DNA of 64,000 bases from Eucalyptus grandis (Eukaryota; Streptophyta; Magnoliopsida; Myrtales; Myrtaceae): positions 4,364,199 to 4,428,198 of the forward strand of contig NC_052621.1 in assembly GCF_016545825.1 (NCBI RefSeq), written 5' to 3'. This document shows positions 11,801 to 27,000 of this stretch, piece after piece. A model generated the notes under the pieces. That model was given only the letters and a program-made list of their open reading frames with translations. It was not told the DNA's origin and did no database searches. The translations under genes were made by a program, and so were the position numbers. How positions within the stretch are numbered: position 1 is the stretch's first letter; the number at the start of each line of letters is the position of its first letter.

Positions 11801-14800
11801 AAAACATAGATAAATTACTCGTTTTTTTGTGAGAGTGACTCTATAAAAATGTTAGTTTGGAGCACATTAAACCGGGGTCTAAAGTGGTGAAATGATCTTG
11901 AAATTTGATTTGTGGCCCCTGTCGAAGTGACACAAAAGTGAGCTGTAATTTCAAAGTTTTGTGCAACAAAGATGAGCTGCAAATTCTAGTATGAAATTTG
12001 AAATAGTTCATCACACCATGTATAAATTAAAAGTATGAAGAACAGTTGATTGCATGGAACAGAAGCCTGCAATGTCAATAAAACAGAGATAAATGACTCG
12101 TTTTTTGTGAGAGTGAGTCCGTAAAAATGTTAGTCCGGAGCACATTAAACTGTGGGTCTAAAGTGGTGAAATGATCTTGAAATTTGATTTGTGGCCCTGT
12201 CGAAGTGAGACAACAGTGAGCTGTTGAATCTATTCTGAATTTTGAAATAGTTCATCACACCATGTATAAATTAAATAAATTTTTCAAAGTTTTGTTGCAA
12301 CAGTGAGCTGTAAAATCTATTATGAAATTTGAAATAGTTCATCACACCATGTATAAATTAAAAGTATGACGAACAGTTGATTGCATGGAAGAGAAGCCTG
12401 CAATGTCAATAAAATAGAGATAAATGACTTGTTTTTTTGTGAGAGTGAGTCCATAAAAATGTTAGTCCGGGAGCACATTAAAGCTGGGGGTCTAAAGTGG
12501 TGAAGTGATCTTGAAATTTGATTTGTGGCCCTGTCAAGTGAGACAACAAGTGAGCTGTTGAATCTATTCTGAATTTTGAAATAGTTCATCACACCATGTA
12601 TAAATTAAATAAATTTTTCAAAGTTTTGTTGCAACAGTGAGCTGTAAAATCTATTATGAAATTTGAAATAGTTCATCACATCATGTATAAATTAAAAGTA
12701 TGAAGAACAGTTGATTGCATGGAAGAGAAGCCTGCAATGTCAATAAAACAGAGATAAATGACTCGTTTTTTTGTGAGAGTGAGTCTCGTAAAAATGTTAG
12801 TCCGGGAGCAAATTAAAGCTGGGGGGTCTAAAGTGGTGAAATGATCTTGAAATTTGATTTGTGGCCCTATCGAAGTGAGACAACGGTGAGCTGTAAAATC
12901 TATTTTGAATTTTGAAATAGTTCATCACACCATGTATAAATTAAATAAAGTTTTTCAAAGTTTTGTTGCAACAGTGAGCTGTAAAATCTATTGTGAAATT
13001 TGAAATAGTTCATCACACCATGTATAAATTAAAAATACAAGGAACAATTGATTGCATGGAAGAGAAGCCTGCAATGTCAATAAAACGAGAGATAAATGAC
13101 TCGTTTTTTGTGAGAGTGAGTCGTAAAAATGTTAGTGTGGAGCATATTAAACTGGGGGTCTAAAGTGGTGAAATGATCTTGAAATTTGATTTGTGGCCCT
13201 ATCAAAGTGAGACAACGGTGAGCTGTAAAATCTATTTTGAATTTTGAAATAGTTCATCACACCATGTATAAATTAAATAAAGTTTTTCAAAGTTTTGTTG
13301 CAACAAAGTGAGCTGTAAAATCTATTATGAAATTTGAAATAGTTCATCACACCATGTATAAATTAAAAGTATGAAGAACAGTTGATTTTATGGAAGAGAA
13401 GCCTGCAATGTCAATAAAACGAGAGATAAATGACTCGTCCTTCGTGAGAGTGAGTTTGTAAAAATGTTAGTCGAAGCACATTAAAGCGGGGGTCTAAAGT
13501 GGTGAAATGATCTTGAAATTTGATTTGTGGCCCTGTTGAAGTGAGACAACAGTGAGCTGTAATTTCAAAGTTTTGTGCAACAGTGAGCTGTAAATTCTAT
13601 TATGAAATTTGAAATAGTTCATCACACCATGTATAAATTAAAAGTACAAAGAACAGTTGATTGCATGGAAGAGAAGCCTGCAATGTCAATAAAACAGAGA
13701 TAAATTACTCGCTTTTTTTTGTGAGAGTGACTCTATAAAAATGTTAGTTTGGAGCACATTAAACTGGGGTCTAAAGTGGTGAAATGATCTTGAAATTTGA
13801 TTTGTGGCCCTGTCGAAGTGACACAACAGTGAGCTGTAATTTCAAAGTTTTGTGCAACAGTGAGCTGCAAATTCTAGTATGAAATTTGAAATAGTTCATC
13901 ACACCATGTATAAATTAAAAGTATGAAGAACAGTTGATTGCATGGAACGAAGCTTTCGCAATGTCAATAAAACGAGAGATAAATGACTCGTTTTTTTGTG
14001 AGAGTGAGTCCGTAAAAATGTTAGTCCGGAGCACATTAAACTGTGGGTCTAAAGTGGTGAAATGATCTTGAAATTTGATTTGTGGCCCTGTCGACGTGAG
14101 ACAACAAAGTGAGCTGTTGAATCTATTCTGAATTTTGAAATAGTTCATCACACCATGTATAAATTAAATAAATTTTTCAAAGTTTTGTTGCAAAGTGAGC
14201 TGTAAAATCTATTATGAAATTTGAAATAGTTCATCACACCATGTATAAATTAAAAGTATGACGAACAGTTGATTGCATGGAAGAGAAGCCTGCAATGTCA
14301 ATAAAATAGAGATAAATGACTTGTTTTTGTGAGAGTGAGTCCATAAAAATGTTAGTCTGGAGCACATTAAACTGGGGTCTAAAGTGGTGAAGTGATCTTG
14401 AAATTTGATTTGTGGCCCTGTCGAAGTGAGACAACGGTGAGCTGTTGAATCTATTCTGAATTTTGAAATAGTTCCTCACACCATGTATAAATTAAATAAA
14501 TTTTTCAAAGTTTTGTTGCAACAGTGAGCTGTAAAATCTATTATGAAATTTGAAATAGTTCATCACATCATGTATAAATTAAAAGTATGAAGAACAGTTG
14601 ATTGCATGGAAGAGAAGCTCTGCAATGTCAATAAAACAGAGATAAATGACTCGTTTTTTTGTGAGAGTGAGTCTGTAAAAATGTTAGTCTGGAGCAAATT
14701 AAACTGGGGGTCTAAAGTGGTGAAATGATCTTGAAATTTGATTTGTGGCCCTATCGAAGTGAGACAACGAGTGAGCTGTAAAATCTATTTTGAATTTTGA

Positions 14801-17139
14801 AATAGTTCATCACACCATGTATAAATTAAATAAAGTTTTTCAAAGTTTTGTTGCAAAGTGAGCTGTAAAATCTATTGTGAAATTTGAAATATTTCATCAC
14901 ACCATGTATAAATTAAAAATACAAGGAACAATTGATTGCATGGAAGAGAAGCCTGCAATGTCAATAAAACAGAGATAAATGACTCGTTTTTGTGAGAGTG
15001 AGTCTGTAAAAATGTTAGTGTGGAGCATATTAAACTGGGGGTCTAAAGTGGTGAAATGATCTTGAAATTTGATTTGTGGCCCTATCAAAGTGAGACAACG
15101 GTGAGCTGTAAAATCTATTTTGAATTTTGAAATAGTTCATCACACCATGTATAAATTAAATAAAGTTTTTCAAAGTTTTGTTGCAAAAAGTGAGCTGTAA
15201 AATCTATTATGAAATTTGAAATAGTTCATCACACCATGTATAAATTAAAAGTATGAAGAACAGTTGATTTTATGGAAGAGAAGCCTGCAATGTCAATAAA
15301 ACAGAGATAAATGACTCGTCCTTCGTGAGAGTGAGTTTGTAAAAATGTTAGTCGAAGCACATTAAACTGGGGGTCTAAAGTGGTGAAATGATCTTGAAAT
15401 TTGATTTGTGGCCCTGTTGAAGTGAGACAACAAGTGAGCTGTAATTTCAAAGTTTTGTGCAACAGTGAGCTGTAAATTCTATTATGAAATTTGAAATAGT
15501 TCATCACACCATGTATAAATTAAAAGTACAAAGAACAGTTGATTGCATGGAAGAGAAGCCTGCAATGTCAATAAAACATAGATAAATTACTCGTTTTTTG
15601 TGAGAGTGACTCTATAAAAATGTTAGTTTGGAGCACATTAAACTGGGGTCTAAAGTGGTGAAATGATCTTGAAATTTGATTTGTGGCCCCTGTCGAAGTG
15701 ACACAACAAAGTGAGCTGTAATTTCAAAGTTTTGTGCAATGATGAGCTGCAAATTCTAGTATGAAATTTGAAATAGTTCATCACACCATGTATAAATTAA
15801 AAGTATGAAGAACAGTTGATTGCATGGAATGAAGCCTGCAATGTCAATAAAACAGAGATAAATGACTCGTTTTTTTGTGAGAGTGAGTCCGTAAAAATGT
15901 TAGTCCGGGAGCACATTAAACGTGGGTCTAAAGTGGTGAAATGATCTTGAAATTTGATTTGTGGCCCTGTCGAAGTGAGACAACAAAGTGAGCTGTTGAA
16001 TCTATTCTGAATTTTGAAATAGTTCATCACACCATGTATAAATTAAATAAATTTTCAAAGTTTTGTTGCAACAGTGAGCTGTAAAATCTATTATGAAATT
16101 TGAAATAGTTCATCACACCATGTATAAATTAAAAGTATGACGAACAGTTGATTGCATGGAAGAGAAGCCTGCAATGTCAATAAAATAGAGATAAATGACT
16201 TGTTTTTTTGTGAGAGTGAGTCCATAAAAATGTTAGTCCGGAGCACATTAAACTGGGGTCTAAAGTGGTGAAGTGATCTTGAAATTTGATTTGTGGCCCT
16301 GTCGAAGTGAGACAACATGTGAGCTGTTGAATCTATTCTGAATTTTGAAATAGTTCATCACACCATGTATAAATTAAATAAATTTTTCAAAGTTTTGTTG
16401 CAACAGTGAGCTGTAAAATCTATTATGAAATTTGAAATAGTTCATCACATCATGTATAAATTAAAAGTATGAAGAACAAGTTGATTGCATGGAAGAGAAG
16501 CCTGCAATGTCAATAAAACAGAGATAAATGACTCGTTTTTTGTGAGAGTGAGTCTGTAAAAATGTTAGTCCTGGAGCAAATTAAAGCGGGGGTCTAAAGT
16601 GGTGAAATGATCTTGAAATTTGATTTGTGGCCCTATCGAAGTGAGACAACAAAGTGAGCTGTAAAATCTATTTTGAATTTTGAAATAGTTCATCACACCA
16701 TGTATAAATTAAATAAAGTTTTTCAAAGTTTTGTTGCAACAAAGATGAGCTGTAAAATCTATTGTGAAATTTGAAATAGTTCATCACACCATGTATAAAT
16801 TAAAAATACAAGGAACAATTGATTGCATGGAAGAGAAGCCTGCAATGTCAATAAAACAGAGATAAATGACTCGTTTTTTTGTGAGAGTGAGTCTGTAAAA
16901 ATGTTAGTGTGGAGCATATTAAACTGGGGTCTAAAGTGGTGAAATGATCTTGAAATTTGATTTGTGGCCCTATCAAAGTGAGACAACAAAGTGAGCTGTA
17001 AAATCTATTTTGAATTTTGAAATAGTTCATCACACCATGTATAAATTAAATAAAGTTTTTCAAAGTTTTGTTGCAACAAAGTGAGCTGTAAAATCTATTA
17101 TGAAATTTGAAATAGTTCATCACACCATGTATAAATTAA
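5817..17139. repeat. six consecutive canonical 6-mer HOR units (~1.885 kb each)
   Basis: Class A junctions fall near 5817, 7707, 9589, 11476, 13367, 15250 and 17140, a period of 1,882-1,891 bp. Each unit runs A-B-C-D-E-F with two short and four full-length monomers. This is the most regular part of the array. Confidence 0.9.
11416..11692 (+). repeat. representative short (277-bp) class A monomer
   Basis: The short arm is reduced to 31 bp (11662-11692, GTGAGCTGTAATTTCAAAG followed by TTTTGTGCAACA) instead of 87 bp. Compared with a full short arm, about 55 bp between GAGCTGTAA and TTTCAAAGTT are missing. Class B monomers carry the same deletion, so it predates the A/B split or was copied between them. 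Confidence 0.85.
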
Positions 17140-19361
17140 AAGTATGAAGAACAGTTGATTTTATGGAAGAGAAGCCTGCAATGTCAATAAAACAGAGATA
17201 AATGACTCGTCCTTACGTGAGAGTGAGTTTGTAAAAATGTTAGTCGAAGCACATTAAACTGGGGTCTAAAGTGGTGAAATGATCTTGAAATTTGATTTGT
17301 GGCCCTGTTGAAGTGAGACAACAAAGTGAGCTGTAATTTCAAAGTTTTGTGCAACATGAGAGCTGTAAATTCTATTATGAAATTTGAAATAGTTCATCAC
17401 ACCATGTATAAATTAAAAGTACAAAAAACAGTTGATTGCATGGAAGAGAAGCCTGCAATGTCAATAAAACAGAGATAAATTACTCGTTTTTTTGTGAGAG
17501 TGACTCTATAAAAATGTTAGTTTGGAGCACATTAAACCGGGGGTCTAAAGTGGTGAAATGATCTTGAAATTTGATTTGTGGCCCTGTCGAAGTGACACAA
17601 ATGTGAGCTGTAATTTCAAAGTTTTGTGCAATGATGAGCTGCAAATTCTAGTATGAAATTTGAAATAGTTCATCACACCATGTATAAATTAAAAGTATGA
17701 AGAACAGTTGATTGCATGGAACGAAGCCTGCAATGTCAATAAAACAGAGATAAATGACTCGTTTTTTTGTGAGAGTGAGTCCGTAAAAATGTTAGTCCGG
17801 GAGCACATTAAACTGTGGGTCTAAAGTGGTGAAATGATCTTGAAATTTGATTTGTGGCCCTGTCGAAGTGAGACAACAAGTGAGCTGTTGAATCTATTCT
17901 GAATTTTGAAATAGTTCATCACACCATGTATAAATTAAATAAATTTTTCAAAGTTTTGTTGCAACAAAGTGAGCTGTAAAATCTATTATGAAATTTGAAA
18001 TAGTTCATCACACCATGTATAAATTAAAAGTATGACGAACAGTTGATTGCATGGAAGAGAAGCCTGCAATGTCAATAAAATAGAGATAAATGACTTGTTT
18101 TTTTGTGAGAGTGAGTCCATAAAAATGTTAGTCCTGGAGCACATTAAACTGGGGGTCTAAAGTGGTGAAGTGATCTTGAAATTTGATTTGTGGCCCTGTC
18201 GAAGTGAGACAACAAAGTGAGCTGTTGAATCTATTCTGAATTTTGAAATAGTTCATCACACCATGTATAAATTAAATAAATTTTTCAAAGTTTTGTTGCA
18301 AAGTGAGCTGTAAAATCTATTATGAAATTTGAAATAGTTCATCACACCATGTATAAATTAAAAGTATGACGAACAGTTGATTGCATGGAAGAGAAGCCTG
18401 CAATGTCAATAAAATAGAGATAAATGACTTGTTTTTTGTGAGAGTGAGTCCATAAAAATGTTAGTCTGGAGCACATTAAACCGGGGGTCTAAAGTGGTGA
18501 AGTGATCTTGAAATTTGATTTGTGGCCCTGTCGAAGTGAGACAACAAAGTGAGCTGTTGAATCTATTCTGAATTTTGAAATAGTTCATCACACCATGTAT
18601 AAATTAAATAAATTTTTCAAAGTTTTGTTGCAATGTGTGAGCTGTAAAATCTATTATGAAATTTGAAATCGTTCATCACATCATGTATAAATTAAAAGTA
18701 TGAAGAACAGTTGATTGCATGGAAGAGAAGCTGCAATGTCAATAAAACGAGAGATAAATGACTCGTTTTTGTGAGAGTGAGTCTGTAAAAATGTTAGTCC
18801 TGGAGCAAATTAAACTGGGGGTCTAAAGTGGTGAAATGATCTTGAAATTTGATTTGTGGCCCTATCGAAGTGAGACAACGGTGAGCTGTAAAATCTATTT
18901 TGAATTTTGAAATAGTTCATCACACCATGTATAAATTAAATAAAGTTTTTCAAAGTTTTGTTGCAAAAAGTGAGCTGTAAAATCTATTGTGAAATTTGAA
19001 ATAGTTCATCACACCATGTATAAATTAAAAATACAAGGAACAATTGATTGCATGGAAGAGAAGCCTGCAATGTCAATAAAACAGAGATAAATGACTCGTT
19101 TTTTTGTGAGAGTGAGTCTGTAAAAATGTTAGTGTGGAGCATATTAAACTGGGGTCTAAAGTGGTGAAATGATCTTGAAATTTGATTTGTGGCCCTATCA
19201 AAGTGAGACAACAAAGTGAGCTGTAAAATCTATTTTGAATTTTGAAATAGTTCATCACACCATGTATAAATTAAATAAAGTTTTTCAAAGTTTTGTTGCA
19301 ACAGTGAGCTGTAAAATCTATTATAAAATTTGAAATAGTTCATCACACCATGTATAAATTA
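17140..19361. repeat. first 7-mer HOR unit (class D duplicated)
   Basis: The order is A-B-C-D-D-E-F with D junctions near 18028 and 18361. The unit is about 2,222 bp, one full monomer longer than the 6-mer. Confidence 0.85.
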
Positions 19362-21045
19362 AAAGTATGAAGAACAGTTGATTTTATGGAAGAGAAGCCT
19401 GCAATGTCAATAAAACAGAGATAAATGACTCGTCCTTTTGTGAGAGTGAGTTTGTAAAAATGTTAGTCCGAAGCACATTAAACCGGGGGTCTAAAGTGGT
19501 GAAATGATCTTGAAATTTGATTTGTGGCCCTATCAAAGTGAGACAACAAAGTGAGCTGTAAAATCTATTTTGAATTTTGAAATAGTTCATCACACCATGT
19601 ATAAATTAAATAAAGTTTTTCAAAGTTTTGTTGCAATCTTGAAATTTGAAAGTGAGCTGTAAAATCTATTATAAAATTTGAAATAGTTCATCACACCATG
19701 TATAAATTAAAAGTATGAAGAACAGTTGATTTTATGGAAGAGAAGCCTGCAATGTCAATAAAAGAGATAAATGACTCGTCCTTTTGTGAGAGTGAGTTTG
19801 TAAAAATGTTAGTCGAAGCACATTAAACTGGGGTCTAAAGTGGTGAAATGATCTTGAAATTTGATTTGTGGCCCTGTCGAAGTGAGACAACAAAGTGAGC
19901 TGTTGAATCTATTCTGAATTTTGAAATAGTTCATCACACCATGTATAAATTAAATAAATTTTTCAAAGTTTTGTTGCAACAAAGTGAGCTGTAAAATCTA
20001 TTATGAAATTTGAAATAGTTCATCACATCATGTATAAATTAAAAGTATGAAGAACAGTTGATTGCATGGAAGAGAAGCTCTGCAATGTCAATAAAAAGAG
20101 ATAAATGACTTGTTTTTTTGTGAGAGTGAGTCCATAAAAATGTTAGTCCTGGAGCAAATTAAACTGGGGTCTAAAGTGGTGAAGTGATCTTGAAATTTGA
20201 TTTGTGGCCCTGTCGAAGTGAGACAACAAAGTGAGCTGTTGAATCTATTCTGAATTTTGAAATAGTTCATCACACCATGTATAAATTAAATAAATTTTTC
20301 AAAGTTTTGTTGCAACAGTGAGCTGTAAAATCTATTATGAAATTTGAAATCGTTCATCACATCATGTATAAATTAAAAGTATGAAGAACAGTTGATTGCA
20401 TGGAAGAGAAGCTGCAATGTCAATAAAACAGAGATAAATGACTCGTTTTTTTGTGAGAGTGAGTCGTAAAAATGTTAGTCCTGGAGCAAATTAAAGCGGG
20501 GGTCTAAAGTGGTGAAATGATCTTGAAATTTGATTTGTGGCCCTATCGAAGTGAGACAACAAAGTGAGCTGTAAAATCTATTTTGAATTTTGAAATAGTT
20601 CATCACACCATGTATAAATTAAATAAAGTTTTTCAAAGTTTTGTTGCAACAAGTGAGCTGTAAAATCTATTGTGAAATTTGAAATAGTTCATCACACCAT
20701 GTATAAATTAAAAATACAAGGAACAATTGATTGCATGGAAGAGAAGCCTGCAATGTCAATAAAACAGAGATAAATGACTCGTTTTTTGTGAGAGTGAGTC
20801 CGTAAAAATGTTAGTGTGGAGCATATTAAACTGGGGGTCTAAAGTGGTGAAATGATCTTGAAATTTGATTTGTGGCCCTATCAAAGTGAGACAACAAAGT
20901 GAGCTGTAAAATCTATTTTGAATTTTGAAATAGTTCATCACACCATGTATAAATTAAATAAAGTTTTTCAAAGTTTTGTTGCAACAGTGAGCTGTAAAAT
21001 CTATTATGAAATTTGAAATAGTTCATCACACCATGTATAAATTAA
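19362..21045. repeat. HOR register break with hybrid monomers
   Basis: The order here is A-start/F-end (19362), A-start/D-end (19708), E/D hybrid (20041: E-type CATCACATCATG start and GAGCAAATTAAA, but D-type GACTTG and GAAGTGATC), E (20378) and F (20710). Classes B and C are missing. An extra ATCTTGAAATTTGA, copied from elsewhere in the monomer, sits at 19637-19650 in the tail before a GTGAGCTG start. This looks like a recombination or replication-slippage scar. Confidence 0.8.
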
Positions 21046-24000
21046 AAGTATGAAGAACAGTTGATTTTATGGAAGAGAAGCCTGCAATGTCAATAAAACA
21101 GAGATAAATGACTCGTCCTTCGTGAGAGTGAGTTTGTAAAAATGTTAGTCTGAAGCACATTAAACTGGGGGTCTAAAGTGGTGAAATGATCTTGAAATTT
21201 GATTTGTGGCCCTGTTGAAGTGAGACAACAGTGAGCTGTAATTTCAAAGTTTTGTGCAACAGTGAGCTGTAAATTCTATTATGAAATTTGAAATAGTTCA
21301 TCACACCATGTATAAATTAAAAGTACAAAGAAATGATTGATTGCATGGAAGAGAAGCCTGCAATGTCAATAAAACAGAGATAAATTACTCGTTTTTTTTT
21401 TGTGAGAGTGACTCTATAAAAATGTTAGTTTGGAGCACATTAAACGGGGGTCTAAAGTGGTGAAATGATCTTGAAATTTGATTTGTGGCCCCTGTCGGAA
21501 GTGACACAACAAAGTGAGCTGTAATTTCAAAGTTTTGTGCAATGATGAGCTGCAAATTCTAGTATGAAATTTGAAATAGTTCATCACACCATGTATAAAT
21601 TAAAAGTATGAAGAACAGTTGATTGCATGGAAGAGAAGCCTGCAATGTCAATAAAACAGAGATAAATGACTCGTTTTTTGTGAGAGTGAGTCCGTAAAAA
21701 TGTTAGTCCGGGAGCACATTAAAGCGTGGGTCTAAAGTGGTGAAATGATCTTGAAATTTGATTTGTGGCCCTGTCGAAGTGAGACAACAAAGTGAGCTGT
21801 TGAATCTATTCTGAATTTTGAAATAGTTCATCACACCATGTATAAATTAAATAAATTTTTCAAAGTTTTGTTGCAACAGTGAGCTGTAAAATCTATTATG
21901 AAATTTGAAATAGTTCATCACACCATGTATAAATTAAAAGTATGACGAACAGTTGATTGCATGGAAGAGAAGCCTGCAATGTCAATAAAATAGAGATAAA
22001 TGACTTGTTTTTTGTGAGAGTGAGTCCATAAAAATGTTAGTCCGGAGCACATTAAACTGGGGTCTAAAGTGGTGAAGTGATCTTGAAATTTGATTTGTGG
22101 CCCTGTCGAAGTGAGACAACGGTGAGCTGTTGAATCTATTCTGAATTTTGAAATAGTTCATCACACCATGTATAAATTAAATAAATTTTCAAAGTTTTGT
22201 TGCAATGATGAGCTGTAAAATCTATTATGAAATTTGAAATAGTTCATCACACCATGTATAAATTAAAAGTATGACGAACAGTTGATTGCATGGAAGAGAA
22301 GCCTGCAATGTCAATAAAATAGAGATAAATGACTTGTTTTTTTGTGAGAGTGAGTCCATAAAAATGTTAGTCCTGGAGCACATTAACCGGGGGTCTAAAG
22401 TGGTGAAGTGATCTTGAAATTTGATTTGTGGCCCCTGTCGAAGTGAGACAAAGTGAGCTGTTGAATCTATTCTGAATTTTGAAATAGTTCATCACACCAT
22501 GTATAAATTAAATAAATTTTTCAAAGTTTTGTTGCAACAAAGTGAGCTGTAAAATCTATTATGAAATTTGAAATAGTTCATCACATCATGTATAAATTAA
22601 AAGTATGAAGAACAGTTGATTGCATGGAAGAGAAGCTGCAATGTCAATAAAACGAGAGATAAATGACTCGTTTTTTGTGAGAGTGAGTCTGCAAAAATGT
22701 TAGTCCGGAGCAAATTAAACTGGGGGTCTAAAGTGGTGAAATGATCTTGAAATTTGATTTGTGGCCCTATCGAAGTGAGACAACAAGTGAGCTGTAAAAT
22801 CTATTTTGAATTTTGAAATAGTTCATCACACCATGTATAAATTAAATAAAGTTTTTCAAAGTTTTGTTGCAACAAAGTGAGCTGTAAAATCTATTGTGAA
22901 ATTTGAAATAGTTCATCACACCATGTATAAATTAAAAATACAAGGAACAATTGATTGCATGGAAGAGAAGCTCGCAATGTCAATAAAACAGAGATAAATG
23001 ACTCGTTTTTGTGAGAGTGAGTCTCGTAAAAATGTTAGTGTGGAGCATATTAAACCGGGGGTCTAAAGTGGTGAAATGATCTTGAAATTTGATTTGTGGC
23101 CCTATCAAAGTGAGACAACAGTGAGCTGTAAAATCTATTTTGAATTTTGAAATAGTTCATCACACCATGTATAAATTAAATAAAGTTTTTCAAAGTTTTG
23201 TTGCAACAGTGAGCTGTAAAATCTATTATGAAATTTGAAATAGTTCATCACACCATGTATAAATTAAAAGTATGAAGAACAGTTGATTTTATGGAAGAGA
23301 AGCCTGCAATGTCAATAAAACAGAGATAAATGACTCGTCCTTCGTGAGAGTGAGTTTGTAAAAATGTTAGTCCGAAGCACATTAAACTGGGGTCTAAAGT
23401 GGTGAAATGATCTTGAAATTTGATTTGTGGCCCTGTTGAAGTGAGACAACAAAGTGAGCTGTAATTTCAAAGTTTTGTGCAAAAATGAGCTGTAAATTCT
23501 ATTATGAAATTTGAAATAGTTCATCACACCATGTATAAATTAAAAGTACAAAGAACAGATTGATTGCATGGAAGAGAAGCCTGCAATGTCAATAAAACAT
23601 AGATAAATTACTCGTTTTTTTGTGAGAGTGACTCTATAAAAATGTTAGTTTGGAGCACATTAAACTGGGGGTCTAAAGTGGTGAAATGATCTTGAAATTT
23701 GATTTGTGGCCCTGTCGAAGTGACACAACAGTGAGCTGTAATTTCAAAGTTTTGTGCAACAGTGAGCTGCAAATTCTAGTATGAAATTTGAAATAGTTCA
23801 TCACACCATGTATAAATTAAAAGTATGAAGAACAGTTGATTGCATGGAACAGAAGCCTGCAATGTCAATAAAACAGAGATAAATGACTCGTTTTTTTGTG
23901 AGAGTGAGTCCGTAAAAATGTTAGTACTGGAGCACATTAAACTGTGGGTCTAAAGTGGTGAAATGATCTTGAAATTTGATTTGTGGCCCTGTCAAGTGAG

Positions 24001-27000
24001 ACAACAAAGTGAGCTGTTGAATCTATTCTGAATTTTGAAATAGTTCATCACACCATGTATAAATTAAATAAATTTTTCAAAGTTTTGTTGCAGTGGTGAG
24101 CTGTAAAATCTATTATGAAATTTGAAATAGTTCATCACACCATGTATAAATTAAAAGTATGACGAACAGTTGATTGCATGGAAGAGAAGCCTGCAATGTC
24201 AATAAAATAGAGATAAATGACTTGTTTTTTTGTGAGAGTGAGTCCATAAAAATGTTAGTCCGGGAGCACATTAAACCTGGGGGTCTAAAGTGGTGAAGTG
24301 ATCTTGAAATTTGATTTGTGGCCCTGTCGAAGTGAGACAAAGTGAGCTGTTGAATCTATTCTGAATTTTGAAATAGTTCATCACACCATGTATAAATTAA
24401 ATAAATTTTTCAAAGTTTTGTTGCAACAAAGTGAGCTGTAAAATCTATTATGAAATTTGAAATAGTTCATCACACCATGTATAAATTAAAAGTATGACGA
24501 ACAGTTGATTGCATGGAAGAGAAGCACATAATGTCAATAAAATAGAGATAAATGACTTGTTTTTTTGTGAGAGTGAGTCCATAAAAATGTTAGTCCGGGA
24601 GCACATTAAAGGCGGGGGTCTAAAGTGGTGAAGTGATCTTGAAATTTGATTTGTGGCCCCTGTCGAAGTGAGACAGTGAGCTGTTGAATCTATTCTGAAT
24701 TTTGAAATAGTTCATCACACCATGTATAAATTAAATAAATTTTTCAAAGTTTTGTTGCAACAAAGTGAGCTGTAAAATCTATTATGAAATTTGAAATAGT
24801 TCATCACATCATGTATAAATTAAAAGTATGAAGAACAGTTGATTGCATGGAAGAGAAGCCTGCAATGTCAATAAAACGAGAGATAAATGACTCGTTTTTG
24901 TGAGAGTGAGTCGCAAAAAAAAATGTTAGTCCTGGAGCAAATTAAACTGGGGGTCTAAAGTGGTGAAATGATCTTGAAATTTGATTTGTGGCCCTATCGA
25001 AGTGAGACAACAGTGAGCTGTAAAATCTATTTTGAATTTTGAAATAGTTCATCACACCATGTATAAATTAAATAAAGTTTTTCAAAGTTTTGTTGCAACA
25101 AAGTGAGCTGTAAAATCTATTGTGAAATTTGAAATAGTTCATCACACCATGTATAAATTAAAAATACAAGGAACAATTGATTGCATGGAAGAGAAGCCTG
25201 CAATGTCAATAAAACAGAGATAAATGACTCGTTTTTTTGTGAGAGTGAGTCTGTAAAAATGTTAGTGTGGAGCATATTAAACTGGGGGTCTAAAGTGGTG
25301 AAATGATCTTGAAATTTGATTTGTGGCCCTATCAAAGTGAGACAACAAAGTGAGCTGTAAAATCTATTTTGAATTTTGAAATAGTTCATCACACCATGTA
25401 TAAATTAAATAAAGTTTTTCAAAGTTTTGTTGCAAAGTGAGCTGTAAAATCTATTATGAAATTTGAAATAGTTCATCACACCATGTATAAATTAAAAGTA
25501 TGAAGAACAGTTGATTTTATGGAAGAGAAGCCTGCAATGTCAATAAAACAGAGATAAATGACTCGTCCTTCCGTGAGAGTGAGTTTGTAAAAATGTTAGT
25601 CGAAGCACATTAAAGCGGGGGTCTAAAGTGGTGAAATGATCTTGAAATTTGATTTGTGGCCCCGTTGAAGTGAGACAACGGTGAGCTGTAATTTCAAAGT
25701 TTTGTGCAACAATGAGCTGTAAATTCTATTATGAAATTTGAAATAGTTCATCACACCATGTATAAATTAAAAGTACAAAAAAAAGCAGTTGATTGCATGG
25801 AAGAGAAGCTCGCAATGTCAATAAAACATAGATAAATTACTCGTTTTTTTGTGAGAGTGACTCTATAAAAATGTTAGTTTGGAGCACATTAAACGGGGTC
25901 TAAAGTGGTGAAATGATCTTGAAATTTGATTTGTGGCCCTGTCGAAGTGACACAAAAGTGAGCTGTAATTTCAAAGTTTTGTGCAACAATGATGAGCTGC
26001 AAATTCTAGTATGAAATTTGAAATAGTTCATCACACCATGTATAAATTAAAAGTATGAAGAACAGTTGATTGCATGGAACGAAGCCTGCAATGTCAATAA
26101 AACAGAGATAAATGACTCGTTTTTTTGTGAGAGTGAGTCCGTAAAAATGTTAGTCCGGAGCACATTAAACTGTGGGTCTAAAGTGGTGAAATGATCTTGA
26201 AATTTGATTTGTGGCCCTGTCGAAGTGAGACAACAAAGTGAGCTGTTGAATCTATTCTGAATTTTGAAATAGTTCATCACACCATGTATAAATTAAATAA
26301 ATTTTCAAAGTTTTGTTGCAACAAAGTGAGCTGTAAAATCTATTATGAAATTTGAAATAGTTCATCACACCATGTATAAATTAAAAGTATGACGAACAGT
26401 TGATTGCATGGAAGAGAAGCCTGCAATGTCAATAAAATAGAGATAAATGACTTGTTTTTTTGTGAGAGTGAGTCCATAAAAATGTTAGTCTGGAGCACAT
26501 TAAACTGGGGGTCTAAAGTGGTGAAGTGATCTTGAAATTTGATTTGTGGCCTGTCGAAGTGAGACAACAAAGTGAGCTGTTGAATCTATTCTGAATTTTG
26601 AAATAGTTCATCACACCATGTATAAATTAAATAAATTTTTCAAAGTTTTGTTGCAACAGTGAGCTGTAAAATCTATTATGAAATTTGAAATAGTTCATCA
26701 CACCATGTATAAATTAAAAGTATGACTAACAGTTGATTGCATGGAAGAGAAGCCTGCAATGTCAATAAAATAGAGATAAATGACTTGTTTTTTTGTGAGA
26801 GTGAGTCCATAAAAATGTTAGTCCTGGAGCACATTAAACTGGGGGTCTAAAGTGGTGAAGTGATCTTGAAATTTGATTTGTGGCCCTGTCGAAGTGAGAC
26901 AACAGTGAGCTGTTGAATCTATTCTGAATTTTGAAATAGTTCATCACACCATGTATAAATTAAATAAATTTTTCAAAGTTTTGTTGCAACAGTGAGCTGT

